In this document: one piece after another, positions 11,501 through 22,385 of the stretch
Numbering within the stretch: position 1 is the stretch's first letter
Layout: the number at the start of each line of letters is the position of its first letter
Assembly: GCA_030068075.1 (NCBI GenBank)
Contig: CM057830.1
Coordinates: forward strand, 19,934,247-19,998,246
Length of the DNA: 64,000 nt
From: Paguma larvata
Lineage: Eukaryota > Chordata > Mammalia > Carnivora > Viverridae
Reading direction: 5' to 3'
Position numbers and translations under genes: made by a program
The notes under the pieces: model-generated
Database searches by the model: none
Seen by the model: the letters and a program-made list of their open reading frames with translations, nothing else
What the model was told of the DNA's origin: nothing

Positions 11501-12069
11501 CTGCGTTTGTTTTTACTATTCTTGTTGTTCATGATTTTTAAAATAATATACTTGAATATATTTCTCTAGCTATCCAAGTCAAGGTTGAATGGTTCATTTT
11601 GGGTTGGGCCTATATAAAACACAAATTGCAGTACTCGTCCACATCCGTTTCTTGTTCCATCCACTTTTTGCTATATATTTATATAACGGATGATTTGAAA
11701 CTATATTGTTAATATCATCAAAATTAGTTCTGAAATTTACATTCCATCTGGCAACTATATTTGCTTAACAGCTTGATGTGACAACATAGGACAGGCAGAG
11801 CATTATGCAGGCAAAAGTAAATAGCAATGGGCTTAAGTGAATCCAGCAACCAAATTGGAAGAAAAAGCAGGGCACCTGTAAGGTGACTTCTACTGAAGTA
11901 GAGCTGCTGTGAGAGAGATGACATCTCATGCATAAAACTCATTATCATGTTAAGGAAATTCATTTGTAGCATTCCAGTGCAAAACATTTCTGGAACTAAA
12001 AAACAATGTACTTTTCTTAATTTTAAAATTCAGTAGATAAATTAAAGAATAGCCACCTTTGCGAACCTA
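11501..12069. other. Unassigned DNA
   Basis: No diagnostic motif. It may belong to flanking old L1 copies, whose orientation changes from antisense to sense across this stretch. Confidence 0.4.
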
Positions 12070-13400
12070 TTGGCCTGAGAAATTAAGTGAACAAAACAGT
12101 ACCAAGTACGCCTATGTATAATCTGCAGAAAAATTTAAAGGAATAGAAGGAAAACATCAAAGAAAATTTCCTTGGTATGAAAAAAGATGCTTGCAGATTC
12201 CAAGGGCTCACTAACTCTTTTGGAGAATTGATGGGACAAGACATGCATTTAGATAAAATTCCTAAATTCAATGTGAGGAAAATAAAATTTATAAGTTTTT
12301 AGAGAGAAAGACAAATTACTTAAAAGGAAAAGGATTAGACTGTCAATAAGATTTCTCATAAGCAATCTGGAAGCTTCAGACAGGGAAAAACAGTATGTGC
12401 AGGATGTAGAGAAAAAAATGATTGTAACACAAAAAATTTATACTTAGCTATGATATAATTCACTTTCCAAGGTGAGCCATGGACATTTGTGGTTATACAA
12501 AAAATAATGGAACATATTACCCATCTACCTTATCTCAGGAAGCTACTAGAAAGATTATTCTAACCAAACAATAAATAAATCAGAACAGAACCTCATAATA
12601 GGGAGTGAGAAATAGGAGAGGAAACAGTAAAGAATAAAAAACCAGAGGGATGCCTGGGTGGCTCACTCAGTTAGTCGTATGACTTCGGCTCAGGTTGTCA
12701 TCTGACAGCTTGTGGTTTCAAGCCCCATGTTGGGTTCTGTGATGAAAACTCAGAGCCTGGAGTCTGCTTCAGATTCTGTGTCTCCAACTCGTAGTTTCAA
12801 GCCCCATGTTGGGCTTTGTGATGATGGCTCAGAGCCTGGAGCCTGCTTTAGATTCTGTGTCTCCCTCTCTCTGCCCCTCCCCATCTTGTGTTCTGTCTCT
12901 TCCCATCTTTCAAAAATAAATAAACACTAAAAAATTTAAAAGAAAAAACCCATGACCTAACCATATTTGTATCTAATTGGATTATAATATTCAGAATTTG
13001 AAATATGAATACTAAGTAATGAGACTTAGTAGTAATGATTCTTGGCAAATAGAGAAATGCTGCAAGGAAGAGACTAATCATAGTGAGGTATCAAAAATAC
13101 TAACCTACCTCATCAAAACCTAAGAGTGAGTGGAACTGTAAAGGAATTAAGTGAAAGCATTCTAAGTTCATTGTACGAGTATGAAACGTTGAGAAAGAAA
13201 AATGTTCAAAATGTTTCATTGTACTGGAGTAAGGAGTAAACTCAAGCATGTTCAGCATTTTCTTTTGGTACATTTTAAGATAAATATGCATTTGATTCTG
13301 AGCACAGAAGACAGATACTAGAATGATGATAAGAGCCAGTATAATGTCCAATTAACAAACGAAAGAAACAGAATTAATAGTATTGTAGCTGATCCAGCAA
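12070..13400 (+). mobile_element. Old L1 (L1M-type) 5' region, sense, interrupted by a SINE
   Basis: A-rich sequence with phrases such as 'AGACTGTCAATAAGATTTCT' and 'GCAATCTGGAAGCTTCAGAC' resembles the upstream part of old L1M elements. No usable reading frame. The SINE at 12647-12940 inserted into it. Confidence 0.5.
12647..12940 (+). mobile_element. CAN-SINE with internal tandem duplication
   Basis: Head GGGATGCCTGGGTGGCTCAC and tail AAATAAATAAACACTAAAA mark a full-length CAN-SINE, but it is about 80 bp longer than usual. Segment 12712-12785 (B box through GATTCTGTGTCTCC) is repeated at 12791-12864 with a period of 79. The B-box region is therefore present twice. An A-rich TSD around 12634-12643 (TAAAAAACC) is similar to 12931-12941. 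Confidence 0.92.
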
Positions 13401-13934
13401 AAACTAAGAAAAAATAAAGAAAAAAATAAACAGTGGATAAAACTAAATTGAGATGGATGGAACAAAACCCAGAACATAAATTATTAAGTTACATGTATAG
13501 TGAATAAATCCCCTATTGAATGAGAAACTTGAGGTCGGACTGCAAAGAAAGTCTGTAGGTGGATGTCATTCTGGACTTGATTTCCTCTTCCATACATCTG
13601 TCTGCCTCTAAACTTACAATATCATTTTTTGCTTTATTATTCATATTTTTCATATATCTGCAGCACATTCTTGAATGATATATTTTCTAAAATAACTTCG
13701 TATCATTTTGTTTACTTGACAAATCATCTGTTTGTTTTAATGTACTTATATTTTAATTAAGGAGAAAAGACATATTTGCTATTTAGATTTTTATTTACAG
13801 GAACTCAGTATTTCTCTCAGTTCACCAAAAATTTTTTATATCTTTCAATAGAAGTTTTGTTTTTTTATACATGTTGGACTTTTCTTGATAAATTTATTTC
13901 TTGAAGTATTATGGGTTGCTGTTTGTTTTTAAAT
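13401..13934. other. Unassigned AT-rich DNA
   Basis: No recognised repeat or coding signal. Confidence 0.45.
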
Positions 13935-14058
13935 TACATTTTTTCTTTATTATGGTAAAATGCATACAACATAAAACTTAGAATCTTATCCCTTTTTTAA
14001 GTGTACACTTCAGTGGTATTAAGTATATACAACCATCACCACCAATGGATTACTATTT
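13935..14058 (-). mobile_element. Old L1 3'-end fragment, antisense
   Basis: 'TTATGGTAAAATGCATACAA' and 'AAGTGTACACTTCAGTGGTA' with 'CAACCATCACCACCAATGG' match a very common sequence at the 3' end of old L1M/L1ME elements. Subfamily not determined. The younger L1 at 14074 inserted next to it. Confidence 0.55.
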
Positions 14059-14088
14059 AAAAATTAATATTTTTTAAATTCAAAATGG

Positions 14089-14698
14089 ATGAAAGACCTA
14101 AATGTGAGAAAGGAAACCATCAAAATCTTAGAGGAGAAAACAGGCAATAACCTCTTTGGGCTTGGCCACAACAACTTCGTACTCGATGTGTCTCCAAAGG
14201 CAAGGGGAATAAAAGCAGACATGGACTATTGGGACCTCATCAAGATAAAAACCTTTTGCACAGCAAAGGAAACAACCAAAAAAACTAAAAGGCAACATTA
14301 GGAATGGGAGAAGGTTTTGCAAATGACACCTGATAAAGGGTTAGTATCCAAAATCTATAAAGAACTTGCCAAACTCACACCCGAAAAACAAATATTCCAG
14401 TGAAGAAATGGATAGAAGAAATGAATAGACACTTTTCCAAAGAGACATCCAGATGGCCAACAGACACATGAAAAGATTCTCAACATCCCTCATCACTAGG
14501 GAAATACACATGAAAACCACACTGAGATATACTGCCTCACATGGCATCAGAGTAGCTAAAATTAACAACTCAGGCAACAACAGATGTTGGGGAGGATGTG
14601 TTAAAATAGGAACCCTCTTGCACTGTTGGTGGGAATGCAAACTAGTAAAGACGCTCTGGAAAATAGTGTATAGGTTCCTCAGTTTAAAAGAAGAATAA
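14089..14698 (+). pseudogene. L1 ORF2 C-terminal remnant
   Basis: Translation of 14089-14301 gives the L1 ORF2 segment with KADMDYWDLIKIKTFCTAKE. After a stop at 14299-14301, and a shift to another frame, 14453-14698 gives [19 protein letters not shown] and later TLLHCWWECKLVKTLWK, the hallmark Cys-region approach of ORF2p. The reverse transcriptase and endonuclease domains are absent through 5' truncation. At least one stop and one frameshift; no function expected. Confidence 0.93.
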
Positions 14699-15108
14699 CC
14701 CTACAACCCAGCAATCACACTACTAGGAATTTATCCAAAGGATATAGGAGTGCTGATTCACAGGGACACATGTACCCCAGTGTTTATAGCAGCACTATGA
14801 GCAATAGCTATAGTATGGAAAGTGCCCAAATGTCCATCAGTTGATGAATGGATAAAGAAGTGGTATATACATACAATGGAATATAACTCAGCCATAAAAA
14901 AGAATAAAATCTTGCCTTTGCAACAAAGTGGACGGAACTGGAGGGTATTATGCTACATTAAATAAGTCAGTCAGAGAAGGACAGATGTATGTTTTCAGTC
15001 ATGGAATTTGAGAAACTTAACAGAAGACCATAGGGGAAGATAATGAAAAATAAGTAACAGAGAGGGAGGCAAACCATAAGAGACTCTTAAATACAAAAAA
15101 CAGACTGA

Positions 15109-15142
15109 GGGTTGATGGGGGTGGGAGTTTGGGGGGGTGGGG
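15109..15142 (+). other. G-quadruplex motif in L1 3' UTR
   Basis: G runs at 15109-15111, 15117-15121, 15123-15125, 15131-15137 and 15139-15142 with loops of 1 to 5 bases satisfy the G-quadruplex rule. A G-rich 3' UTR tract is a known conserved trait of mammalian L1 elements. Confidence 0.8.
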
Positions 15143-15486
15143 AAAATGGGTCATGGGCATTGGGGAGGGCACTTGTTGGGATGAGCGCTGGGTGTTGTGT
15201 GTAAGTGATGAATCACAGAAATCTATTCCTGAAGTCAAGACTATATTGTATGTTAGGTAACTTGACAATAAATTATTTAAAAAATAAAATAAAAAATAAA
15301 AGTAAAAATTAATATTTTCAGTTATATTTTTGAATGACCTCTTCGTTGCATGGATTAGAATTATTGATTCTATATTAATTTCATAGTAGCCATATTTCAT
15401 TTGCTAAATTTTTAAGCATTTTTCACTTGATTCTCATAAATATTCTAAGTACATAATGAAAATATATAGTGTCTCTTTTCCAATAT

Positions 15487-16130
15487 TTAAACCATTGGGA
15501 AAGGCAGTCTCTTGCCTGTAGTCTTTCCACTCCCACTTAGCTGCTTAAGAATGGGCCTTGGGTCTGGAACATTCCCTTACCAAGAGATAGAGTCCACACA
15601 GCCTGTGCCCAGCTTATCACCTTGTGTGGGAATATTTTTCCTTGTTTCAGACTCAATGAGTACCCTTTTGTCTCTGCTGAAAGTGTGTGCGTCATATGGC
15701 ACCTGACCAATCTCACTGTTATATCTGTCCTCTGAGAGGAGGGGACAGGGTTCTTTCTACTGTGGTACCAGAAGTCTGTGAGTAGGTGAAATGCTCTGCA
15801 TCTGGCCCCCGGGAGAAACCCACTGACCATAGGGGACTGACACCCACCATTGAAGCTGACCTTGCTATCTCCCTTCTCTATGTAAGTAAAGTATTCCATC
15901 CAGTGCTTGACTGCAATATTTTCTTTGGCACTTCTCATGCCAAGATGCAGTGGGCAGAAGTGTTTAGAGCACTCCCCTGGGATTGCATGGTGGTCTAAAC
16001 CTTTGGGCTTGGTAACTGGTGCATGGTACTCTGGCCAAGATAGAGCTCTCCTGCATTTTTTAACTGGCTGAATTTGCAGTGGTCATGATGGCAAGCATTG
16101 TCCTCTCCACCTGAGAGCATTGGAAAAACA
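15487..16130 (+). mobile_element. Possible ERV LTR, sense
   Basis: The segment has a U3-like GC-rich stretch with CCAAT-like 'GACCAATCTCACTG' (about 15706), followed by a possible polyadenylation region 'TAAGTAAAGTATTCC' (15884-15898) and 'CCAGTGCTTGACTGCAATA'. These resemble mammalian ERV LTR R-U5 layout. No TSD found. Open frames on both strands within it lack recognisable domains. Confidence 0.4.
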
Positions 16131-16344
16131 TTGAGGATTCCAACCAAGGTTATTGCCTTTATTTCATTTATCCTCATTTCTTTTGTAGATATTCCAGTTA
16201 TTTATAGATTACTGCTTTACACTCCAGTCTTCACATCAGTCTCGCTCTCTCTTTTTTTTTCTTTTTTGCATCTTTCATTTTTTTCTGACTTACTTTTTGG
16301 AAGAGTATCTATGCCTCATTGTCTACATCAATCCTAGTTGGCAC

Positions 16345-16537
16345 TTTATTTTTTTAAGTTGCTTTATTTATTTTGAGAGAGATAGCTTGGGAGGGGCAGA
16401 GAGAGAGGGAGAGAGAGAATCCCAAGCAGGTTCTACACCCTCAGCAGTACGGGGCTCGAACTCACAAACTGTGAGATCGTGACCTGAACTGAAACCACGA
16501 GTCAGAAGCTTAACTGACTGAGCCACCCAGGTGCTCT
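16345..16537 (-). mobile_element. CAN-SINE, antisense
   Basis: Begins with the T-rich tail complement (TTTATTTATTTTGAGAGAGA), has the (GA)-rich body and ends 'ACTGACTGAGCCACCCAGGT'. No clear TSD, so ends are approximate. Confidence 0.9.
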
Positions 16538-18087
16538 GTAGTTTATACTTTCTAATGTGAATTTTAATTTTGCTTTTTCCCATTTTTGTTTTCTCATCAG
16601 CTTTCCTTATTTTTATTATTTCAGTTTTCTCTTACAGTGTTATCTCAATTTACTGAATTTTCATCTTGGTCTGTTCTTAAAATTCCTGGTTTCCCTTTGA
16701 TGAAGAGTAATGCCAGGTGAAATATCTTAGGGGCTTTTTAAAAATACCCAAACTGAGGCCCTGCCATGGGCCAGCCGTGGCACTCTCAGTTTTTCCCCGA
16801 TGGATGAATGGTGTCGGCATGATGAATGACTTGAGAGAGGACCATGGCTTCTGGAGCCAGGCAGGCATCCCTGCTCTGCTGGTCTCAGTTTCTTTATTTA
16901 AAGACAGTGAGTGACATTACATCAGTGACAAGGCATTTTTAACAATTTTTCTTAGGTTGGCATATTTGTGAATCCCCCAGACCTAGAAGGAGACAGTCTT
17001 ATCTTAGATTAGGCAGTAACCATTTTTATGACTTTGTTCCAAGATCACGCACTGTTTTCGAGGCAGAATTAGGTAGGCTTATAGCAGAGAAAATAACAAG
17101 ATGTTTAAGAAGAGAGCAGGGTTGTTGTCATAGCCCTCAGTAAACAGAGGGTGCATACATTGTTGCCTTAAGACCCGTGTTAGCCATCTATAGATAGATT
17201 AGGAGTCATTCTATCCATAATCTTTAACCATAATGGAGGAGGTATAACTCACTTGGTAGAGACATAATCTTCCAATGCTTGTCTAAGTTCTTTTCCTTTG
17301 TGAGTGAGTGAGCCTATATCGTAAGGGCTCATGTCTTTCTATTCTTTGTACAAACGGTAGTTTCTGTAAAAGTATTCTGTTGCTGCTTTTTCATTATAAA
17401 GGAGCATGAGGATGGTAATTGCAAAAGGATTCTGGAATGTTAACCTCAGGAAGGTGCTCAGTATTTGTTGTTGATCAGTGAGGGTATGTGTAGCTACTTT
17501 TGTTTGGCTTTTCCTTGTGCCTTATGATTTTAACTTTTGGGGTAAGCTAACCTCCTGAGAAGGTTGTAAGTCTCTTTACAACCTCTCCTTTCAGTCTGTT
17601 AAGCAAATACTGAAAGAAGCTTTATAGCGATGTGCTTCGGGGTTTTATGGTGGGGCGGAGGGGATGTTTAACACAGTGCACTACCTGCAAGGAAATCTAG
17701 TTTGGTTCAAAGAGTCTTGGGGCCTAACGTCTAGTAATTTTTAGCCAACTCATAACTGCTGTTCTGTATGATCTATTTGTGTAACCTATCTCCAAGAGGC
17801 AACTTTGAGGTTACTTCTGGCCAGGTTACTCTCATTCAGTTATTATCCATCAAGGCATCACCCTCCCCTTTTTCGTATGCCATAAAACCAAAGAGCATTA
17901 TATCCCTTGAGGCCAACCAGAACAGTTCAAGAAATCCAGGCCTGAAAGGTTATTAATAGAAGGAGATAATATTGGGATGCCATTTTAGCCAGCTGGAGAC
18001 TTTGCAACTTCCGCCTTACCCACACAGGGAGACGTCTCAACCTGTGAGCCCAAGATGGCTCCCAGCAAGTCCCCTACATAGACCTCC
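16538..18087. other. Unassigned DNA, possibly old ERV or unique
   Basis: About 1.5 kb with no recognised family. 16845-16920 has a MIR-like phrase 'TGGTCTCAGTTTCTTTATTT'. The stretch 16980-18050 is less AT-rich than its surroundings and could hold an unrecognised LTR; I see no retroviral motif in translation. Confidence 0.4.
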
Positions 18088-18166
18088 TAAAATCAGAATC
18101 CATGTTAAAAGGTCCCGGTTGATTAATGTGCACTTTAGAGTTTGAGAAGCACCACCGTCCTATTTT
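18088..18166 (+). mobile_element. MER20-like hAT MITE fragment
   Basis: 'AATGTGCACTTTAGAGTTTG' followed by 'AGAAGCACCACC' corresponds to the end of MER20 (GCTAAAGTTTGAGAACCACTG). Preceded by 'AAATCAGAATCCATGTTAAA', also in MER20 order. Only the last third is present. Confidence 0.6.
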
Positions 18167-18420
18167 ATTGATAGTGCATATCATCTTTTAACATATTATA
18201 TAACTTACTACCTTGATTGTCTAACCCCATTAAGATGAAAACTTCGTATAGGCAACAATTTTTTAAAGTTTTGTTTGCTGATGTATCCCTTTTCTCTAGG
18301 ATGGCACCTTGTTCGTAGTAGATATTCAGCAATTCTGTGATAAATCAGTGAAAAGAAAACGTTTAAATAAGACTGAAAACTCTATTCTTGATAAATATAA
18401 TAATTATTCTCATATTTTCA

Positions 18421-18740
18421 GTGTAAGATGTGGGAGAGGAAAAACAATTTTCCTCCTTCCTTTTTAGGTTTATGCCTGAGATGCCCATATAATAAAAGAC
18501 AGATTAACAGGAGAAAGAGAAATAGAAGTTCAATAACATTTGTACCTCCTATATATGTGAGAGAACCCATGAAAACTGAGTAAGTCCCTGAAATGTCACC
18601 TTAAATGTCATCTTCACTTTAAAGACAAAAGATGTGTAGGGGAGGTCAGTTATCGGAGGTTACCAGGGAAAACACAGTAAACAAGGGTATGGTTGTTAGG
18701 CAGATTTAAATTCTTGCCTTCTAGGTAGTGAATGAGGAAT
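18421..18740 (-). mobile_element. Possible LTR, antisense
   Basis: In minus-strand sense, 'CTCCTGTTAATCTGTCTTTT' followed by 'ATTATATGGGCATCTCAGGC' resembles ERV LTR R-U5 sequence. No TSD found. The family was not determined. Confidence 0.4.
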
Positions 18741-19108
18741 ATGGCAGAGCAGTAGGAGGACCCTAGATTCGCCTTGTTCCTTGAATATAGATAGATAACT
18801 ATCAAATCATGCTAAAGACCCCAGAAATTGGCCTACATCCTTGCCTATTCATTGATAACAGTTTCTACAGATTTAGACTCATCCTTTTCTTTCTATTACA
18901 GACAGAGAGATGACCTTATAAATGATTTCTTTTATAAATAGAAATTTCACTTACAGAAGGGTAACTTTTCAGTTTTTAGAGCTTTTCCATTATCTAAAAT
19001 TTCTTACCAATTATCAGCTTAAAATAATCCTTATGCCAAAGAGGCTTAAAGGGTGGTATATCTTGCTTCCCTGCAAGGTCTACTTGAAATAGATATCAAT
19101 AAAATAGA
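18741..19108. other. Unassigned AT-rich DNA
   Basis: Nothing recognised. Confidence 0.5.
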
Positions 19109-19187
19109 GGGGCTCCTGGCTAGCTCAGTCATTAGAGCATGTAACTCTTGATCTCAAGGTCTTGAGTTCAAGCCCCACATTGGGCTT
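19109..19187 (+). mobile_element. CAN-SINE head only, older subfamily
   Basis: 'GGGGCTCCTGGCTAGCTCAG' and 'GAGTTCAAGCCCCACATTGG' give the A- and B-box-bearing tRNA-derived part. The CT body and A tail are absent and the element runs straight into a pentamer repeat (19188-19248). Confidence 0.85.
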
Positions 19188-19248
19188 GGAGTGGAATGAA
19201 ATGGAGTGGAATAGAATGGAATGAAATGGGATGGGATGGAATGGAATA
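19188..19248 (+). repeat. (GGAAT)n-like pentamer repeat
   Basis: About twelve imperfect ATGGA/GGAAT units occupy the position where the SINE tail should be. Variant units include AATGAA, AGTGG and GGGAT. The repeat probably grew from the 'GGAGTGGAATGA' tail junction. Confidence 0.88.
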
Positions 19249-19309
19249 TCATTAGTACTGTGTTCATTGGCAAGCCAGTTATTAAAATACTCCATTTATC
19301 TAACCTTTC

Positions 19310-19690
19310 AGTTCAAATTCATCATTAAATTCTATGAGTTTTATATTTAAAATATTGCTTGAATCTGGTCACTTTTTACAGAGACACCTCTAATGCTAAC
19401 ACTTGATTCAAGCCAACATCAACTCCCATAGGAAGTATTGTCCTAGCCCCCTACTTAATGTCCCTTGATCCAGTCTTTTCCATGGATGGTTATTCTCCGT
19501 ATAGCAGTAAGAATGATCTTTTAAATTAATACCTGATCTTTCCTGATCAAAACCTTATAATTGTTTTCCACCCACTCACAATACAATGAAAACTCCTTAT
19601 CCTGACCTACCAAGATGCATCTCCTGCCTCATTTTTGAACCTCACTTCCTCGACCTATGACTCTATATTTTATAAAAAGAAATATGTATT
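19310..19690 (+). mobile_element. L2 LINE 3' region, first part
   Basis: 'CTGATCAAAACCTTATAATT' then 'ACTCACAATACAATGAAAAC' and 'TCCTTATCCTGACCTACCAA' follow the order of the L2 3' region (complement of the 'AGGGTTTTAAGCAG' phrase). It appears to continue at 20555-20796 beyond an inserted LTR. Confidence 0.6.
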
Positions 19691-19694
19691 TGAT

Positions 19695-20545
19695 CTTTGT
19701 CCCTGTTTCTGGCACAGAGCTCCTAAAACCTTTGGAATTTCCTATAATGAAAGTCATGAAGGTGTCTTTTGTTGTGTTAACAAGGTGACTTTTGGACCCA
19801 CACCTAAGAATAGGGGCAGGTTGTCAGGAGAGCCAACCATGTGATTAAAGGGTTGGAACTTGTAGTCCAGAGAGAGGAAAGGGGCTGGAGATTGAGTTCA
19901 ATTGCCAATGACCAATGACTTAATCAGGCATGCCTTTCATTGAAGCTTCCACAAAAACCCAAAAGGACAGCATTCAGAGAGCTTCTAGGTTGGTGAGCAT
20001 GTGGAGATTTCGGGATAGTGGTGCACTGTGTAGCATTGAAGCTCCTTGCCTTTTCCCCATATTTTGCCTTATGGGTCTCTTCTATCTGACTGTTCCTGAG
20101 TTATATCCTTTTATTATGAATTCATAATCTATTAAGTAAAATGTTTCTCTGACTTCTGTCAGTTGCTTTAGCAAATCATTTGGATCAAGGAGGGGGTCAT
20201 TTGAACCTCTCACTTACATAGCCAGTCATTCAAAAGCACAGGTGACAACCTGGACTTATTACTCGCATCTGAAATCCAAGAAAAGGGGGGGTCATTGGAG
20301 CCTCCAATCTATAGCCAGCTGGTCAGAAGTACAGGTACTAATCTCTGTTTAAGACTGGTGTCTAAAGTAGAAGGGAGAGGCAGTTTTATAGGACTGAACC
20401 CATAAAATGTAGGGTTTGATGCCCTCTTCAGGTAGACAATGTCCAAATTGAGTTTGACTTCTAGGACACCCAGTGTTTGGAGAGTTTGTGGTGGTGTGGA
20501 GGGAACCCCCTTTCCCAGATGGTGGAATTGGATAGAGAACCCTTT
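19695..20545 (+). mobile_element. Ancient mammalian LTR inserted in L2
   Basis: Runs from a 'CTGTTTCTGGCACAGAGCTC' start through 'AACAAGGTGACTTTTGGACC', 'TAATGAAGCTTCC'-like and 'CCTGAGTTATATCCTTTTAT' (R region), to 'CAGGTGACAACCTGGACTTA' and 'TAGGACACCCAG'. I recognise this as a widespread placental LTR consensus but will not name the subfamily. The polyadenylation signal is degenerate (TTATTATGAA near 20112). Interrupts the L2. Confidence 0.65.
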
Positions 20546-20554
20546 AATATAATC

Positions 20555-20796
20555 ACCTCTCTCCTTTGCTCACTCCACTCAAGTCACAGTTGCCTTCTTG
20601 CTCACTTGTCATTGTTTATATGTCATTCATGCCAAGCTAATTCCAACTAGGAGTTTTACCACTTGATATTCTCTCTTCTTGAAATATTTTTCCCCTCATT
20701 CTGCACATGGCTTGCTCCTTCCCATTCCCAAAGTTTCTGTTCAAATGTCACGTCTTCAGAGATGTGGGGATGTGACATCCTTGACCATATCTCTAC
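20555..20796 (+). mobile_element. L2 LINE 3' region, second part
   Basis: 'TTCATGCCAAGCTAATTCCA', 'CTTGAAATATTTTTCCCCTC' and 'CAAATGTCACGTCTTCAGAG' match the L2 3' segment that normally follows the part seen at 19310-19690, so both are one copy split by an LTR. Confidence 0.7.
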
Positions 20797-20804
20797 CATG
20801 GTCT

Positions 20805-21456
20805 TTTTTAAAATTTTTTATATATTTTTTAAAATTTACATCCAAGTTAGTTAGCTTACAGTGCAACAATGATTTCAAGAGTGGATTCCTTAATGCCCCT
20901 TACCCATTTAACTCATCACCCCTCTCACAAGCCCTCCCATAACCCGCTGTCGATTCTCCATATTTAAGAGTCTCTTATGTTTTTGTCTCCCTCCCTGTTT
21001 TTATATTATTTTTGATTCCCTTCCTTTATGTTCATCTGTTTTGTATCTTAAAGTCCTCATGTAAGTGAAGTCATATGATATTTGTCTTTCTCTGACTAAT
21101 TTCGCTTAGCATGATACCCTCTAGTTCCATTCATGCAGTTGCAAATGGCAAGATTTCATTCTTTTTGATTGCCGAGCAATACTCCATTGTATATATATAT
21201 ATATATATGGTATGGTATATATATACCATATCTTCTTTATCCATTCATCCATCGATGGTCATTTGGGCTCTTTCCATACTTTGGCTATTGTTTATAGTGC
21301 TGTTATAAACATTGGGGTGCATGTGTTCCTTCGCAACAGCATCCCTGTATCCCTTGGATAAATACCTAATAGTGCAATTGCTGGGTCGTAGAGTAGTTCT
21401 ATTTTAATTTTTTGAGGAACCTCCATACTGTTTTCCAGAGTGGCTGCACCAGTTTA
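20805..21456 (-). mobile_element. 5'-truncated L1, antisense, inserted in L2
   Basis: Complement of the L1 3' UTR (20870-21000) followed by the ORF2 C-terminal end ('TTTCTCTGACTAATTTCGCT', 'TGCTGGGTCGTAGAGTAG', 'CATACTGTTTTCCAGAGTGG'). The T-rich tail complement lies at the left. A short TSD CATGGTCT flanks it (20797-20804 and 21457-21464). An (AT)n tract and palindrome occupy 21190-21230. Confidence 0.88.
21190..21230. repeat. (AT)n microsatellite ending in a perfect palindrome
   Basis: An (AT)n run leads into 21211-21230, which reads TATGGTATATATATACCATA, identical to its own reverse complement. It sits at the poly-purine/pyrimidine-free AT spot of the L1 where other L1 copies carry a (CA/TA) tract. 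Confidence 0.85.
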
Positions 21457-21571
21457 CATGGTCTATTTTTTATCTCTTCATATGACTAATCAAGAACTGA
21501 GAATATTTATTTACATTGCATTGTAAGTGCTGTAAAAGCTGAAATACCATTTATCTTATTCACAAGCTTAT

Positions 21572-21668
21572 CTCCTGTGAGATCCTACATCAGGCTCCCC
21601 ACTGACAGTGCGGAGCCTACTTGGTATTCTCTCTCCCTCTCTCTCTCTTCCTAAATAAACAACCAAAA
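21572..21668 (+). mobile_element. CAN-SINE 3' part
   Basis: 'CACTGACAGTGCGGAGCC' and the CT-rich stretch followed by 'CCTAAATAAACAACC' are the body and tail of a CAN-SINE. The tRNA head is missing or unrecognisable. Confidence 0.8.
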
Positions 21669-21749
21669 AAACAGTATAGAGAGTCAGGTAAGTTAAAGGA
21701 ATGGAGAAAAATATACCACTCTAGAACACTTAACAAAAGAAAGCTGGAG

Positions 21750-22385
21750 CAGTATGTTAATTTCAGATAAACTTTAGGCCAAGAAAAATGATCAGAGATA
21801 AAGAGAGCATTATATAATGACAAAGGGGTCAGTTCTCAAAGAAGACCTAACGACCTGAAACATGAATGTGCCCAACAGGAGAGTGCAAAAAAAAAGTGAA
21901 ATAAAAACTGAAAGAATGAAAAGGAGAAAAAAATCCACTATTATCATTGGAAGTTTCAACATTCTTCTCTCAATAATTAAAGTTTAAGTAGACACGAAAT
22001 TAGTAGAAATATAGTTGACCTGAATATCACTAACAATCTGTGTAATCTGATATTTATAAGTTACTCCATCTAATGATGGCAGAACACACATTTTTCTTAA
22101 ACTCACTTGGCATATTTACTAAGATGAATCACATTCTGGGGCCTAAAAGTCCTATTAAGAAATTTAAAAGAATAGGAATTACATAAAGTATGTGCTCAGA
22201 CTACAGTGTAATTAAAATAGAACTCTGTAACAGTAGATAGCTGGAAAATCCCCAATTATTTGGAAATTAAACAACACACTTCTAAATAACACATGGCTTA
22301 AAGAAGATGTATCAAGAGAAATTTAAACATGTTTTGAATTTAATGAAAATTCAACTTACCAAAATTTGTGGAATGCAGTGAAAAC
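21750..22385 (+). mobile_element. Old L1 ORF2 N-terminal region
   Basis: Contains phrases of the L1 endonuclease-to-RT part of ORF2 in order: 'TTATATAATGACAAAGGGGT', 'CATTGGAAGTTTCAACATTC', 'CATTCTGGGGCCTAAAAG', 'CTGGAAAATCCCCAATTATT', 'AACACACTTCTAAATAACAC', and 'CAAAATTTGTGGAATGCAGT'. Full of stops. Ends abruptly at about 22385, where a 3' end follows, so the middle of ORF2 is deleted. Confidence 0.8.

Larger units (their letters stand above)
14074..15303 (+). mobile_element. 5'-truncated carnivore L1 with 15-bp TSD
   Basis: Covers the C-terminal end of ORF2, the whole 3' UTR and an A-rich tail. The TSD AAAAATTAATATTTT is perfect at 14059-14073 and 15304-15318, and the insertion site (TTT/AAAAA) fits the L1 endonuclease preference. 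The 3' UTR carries the G-rich tract at 15109-15142 and ends 'CTTGACAATAAATTATTTAA'. A complete L1 is about 6 kb, so roughly 80% is missing; the copy is dead but still recognisable and probably carnivore-specific. Confidence 0.95.

Noticed and set aside
15017..15400. 127-codon minus-strand open frame
   Set aside because: It is the complement of the L1 3' UTR and its flank, not a coding region.
15537..15938. 133-codon minus-strand open frame
   Set aside because: No domain; it lies antisense within a probable LTR.
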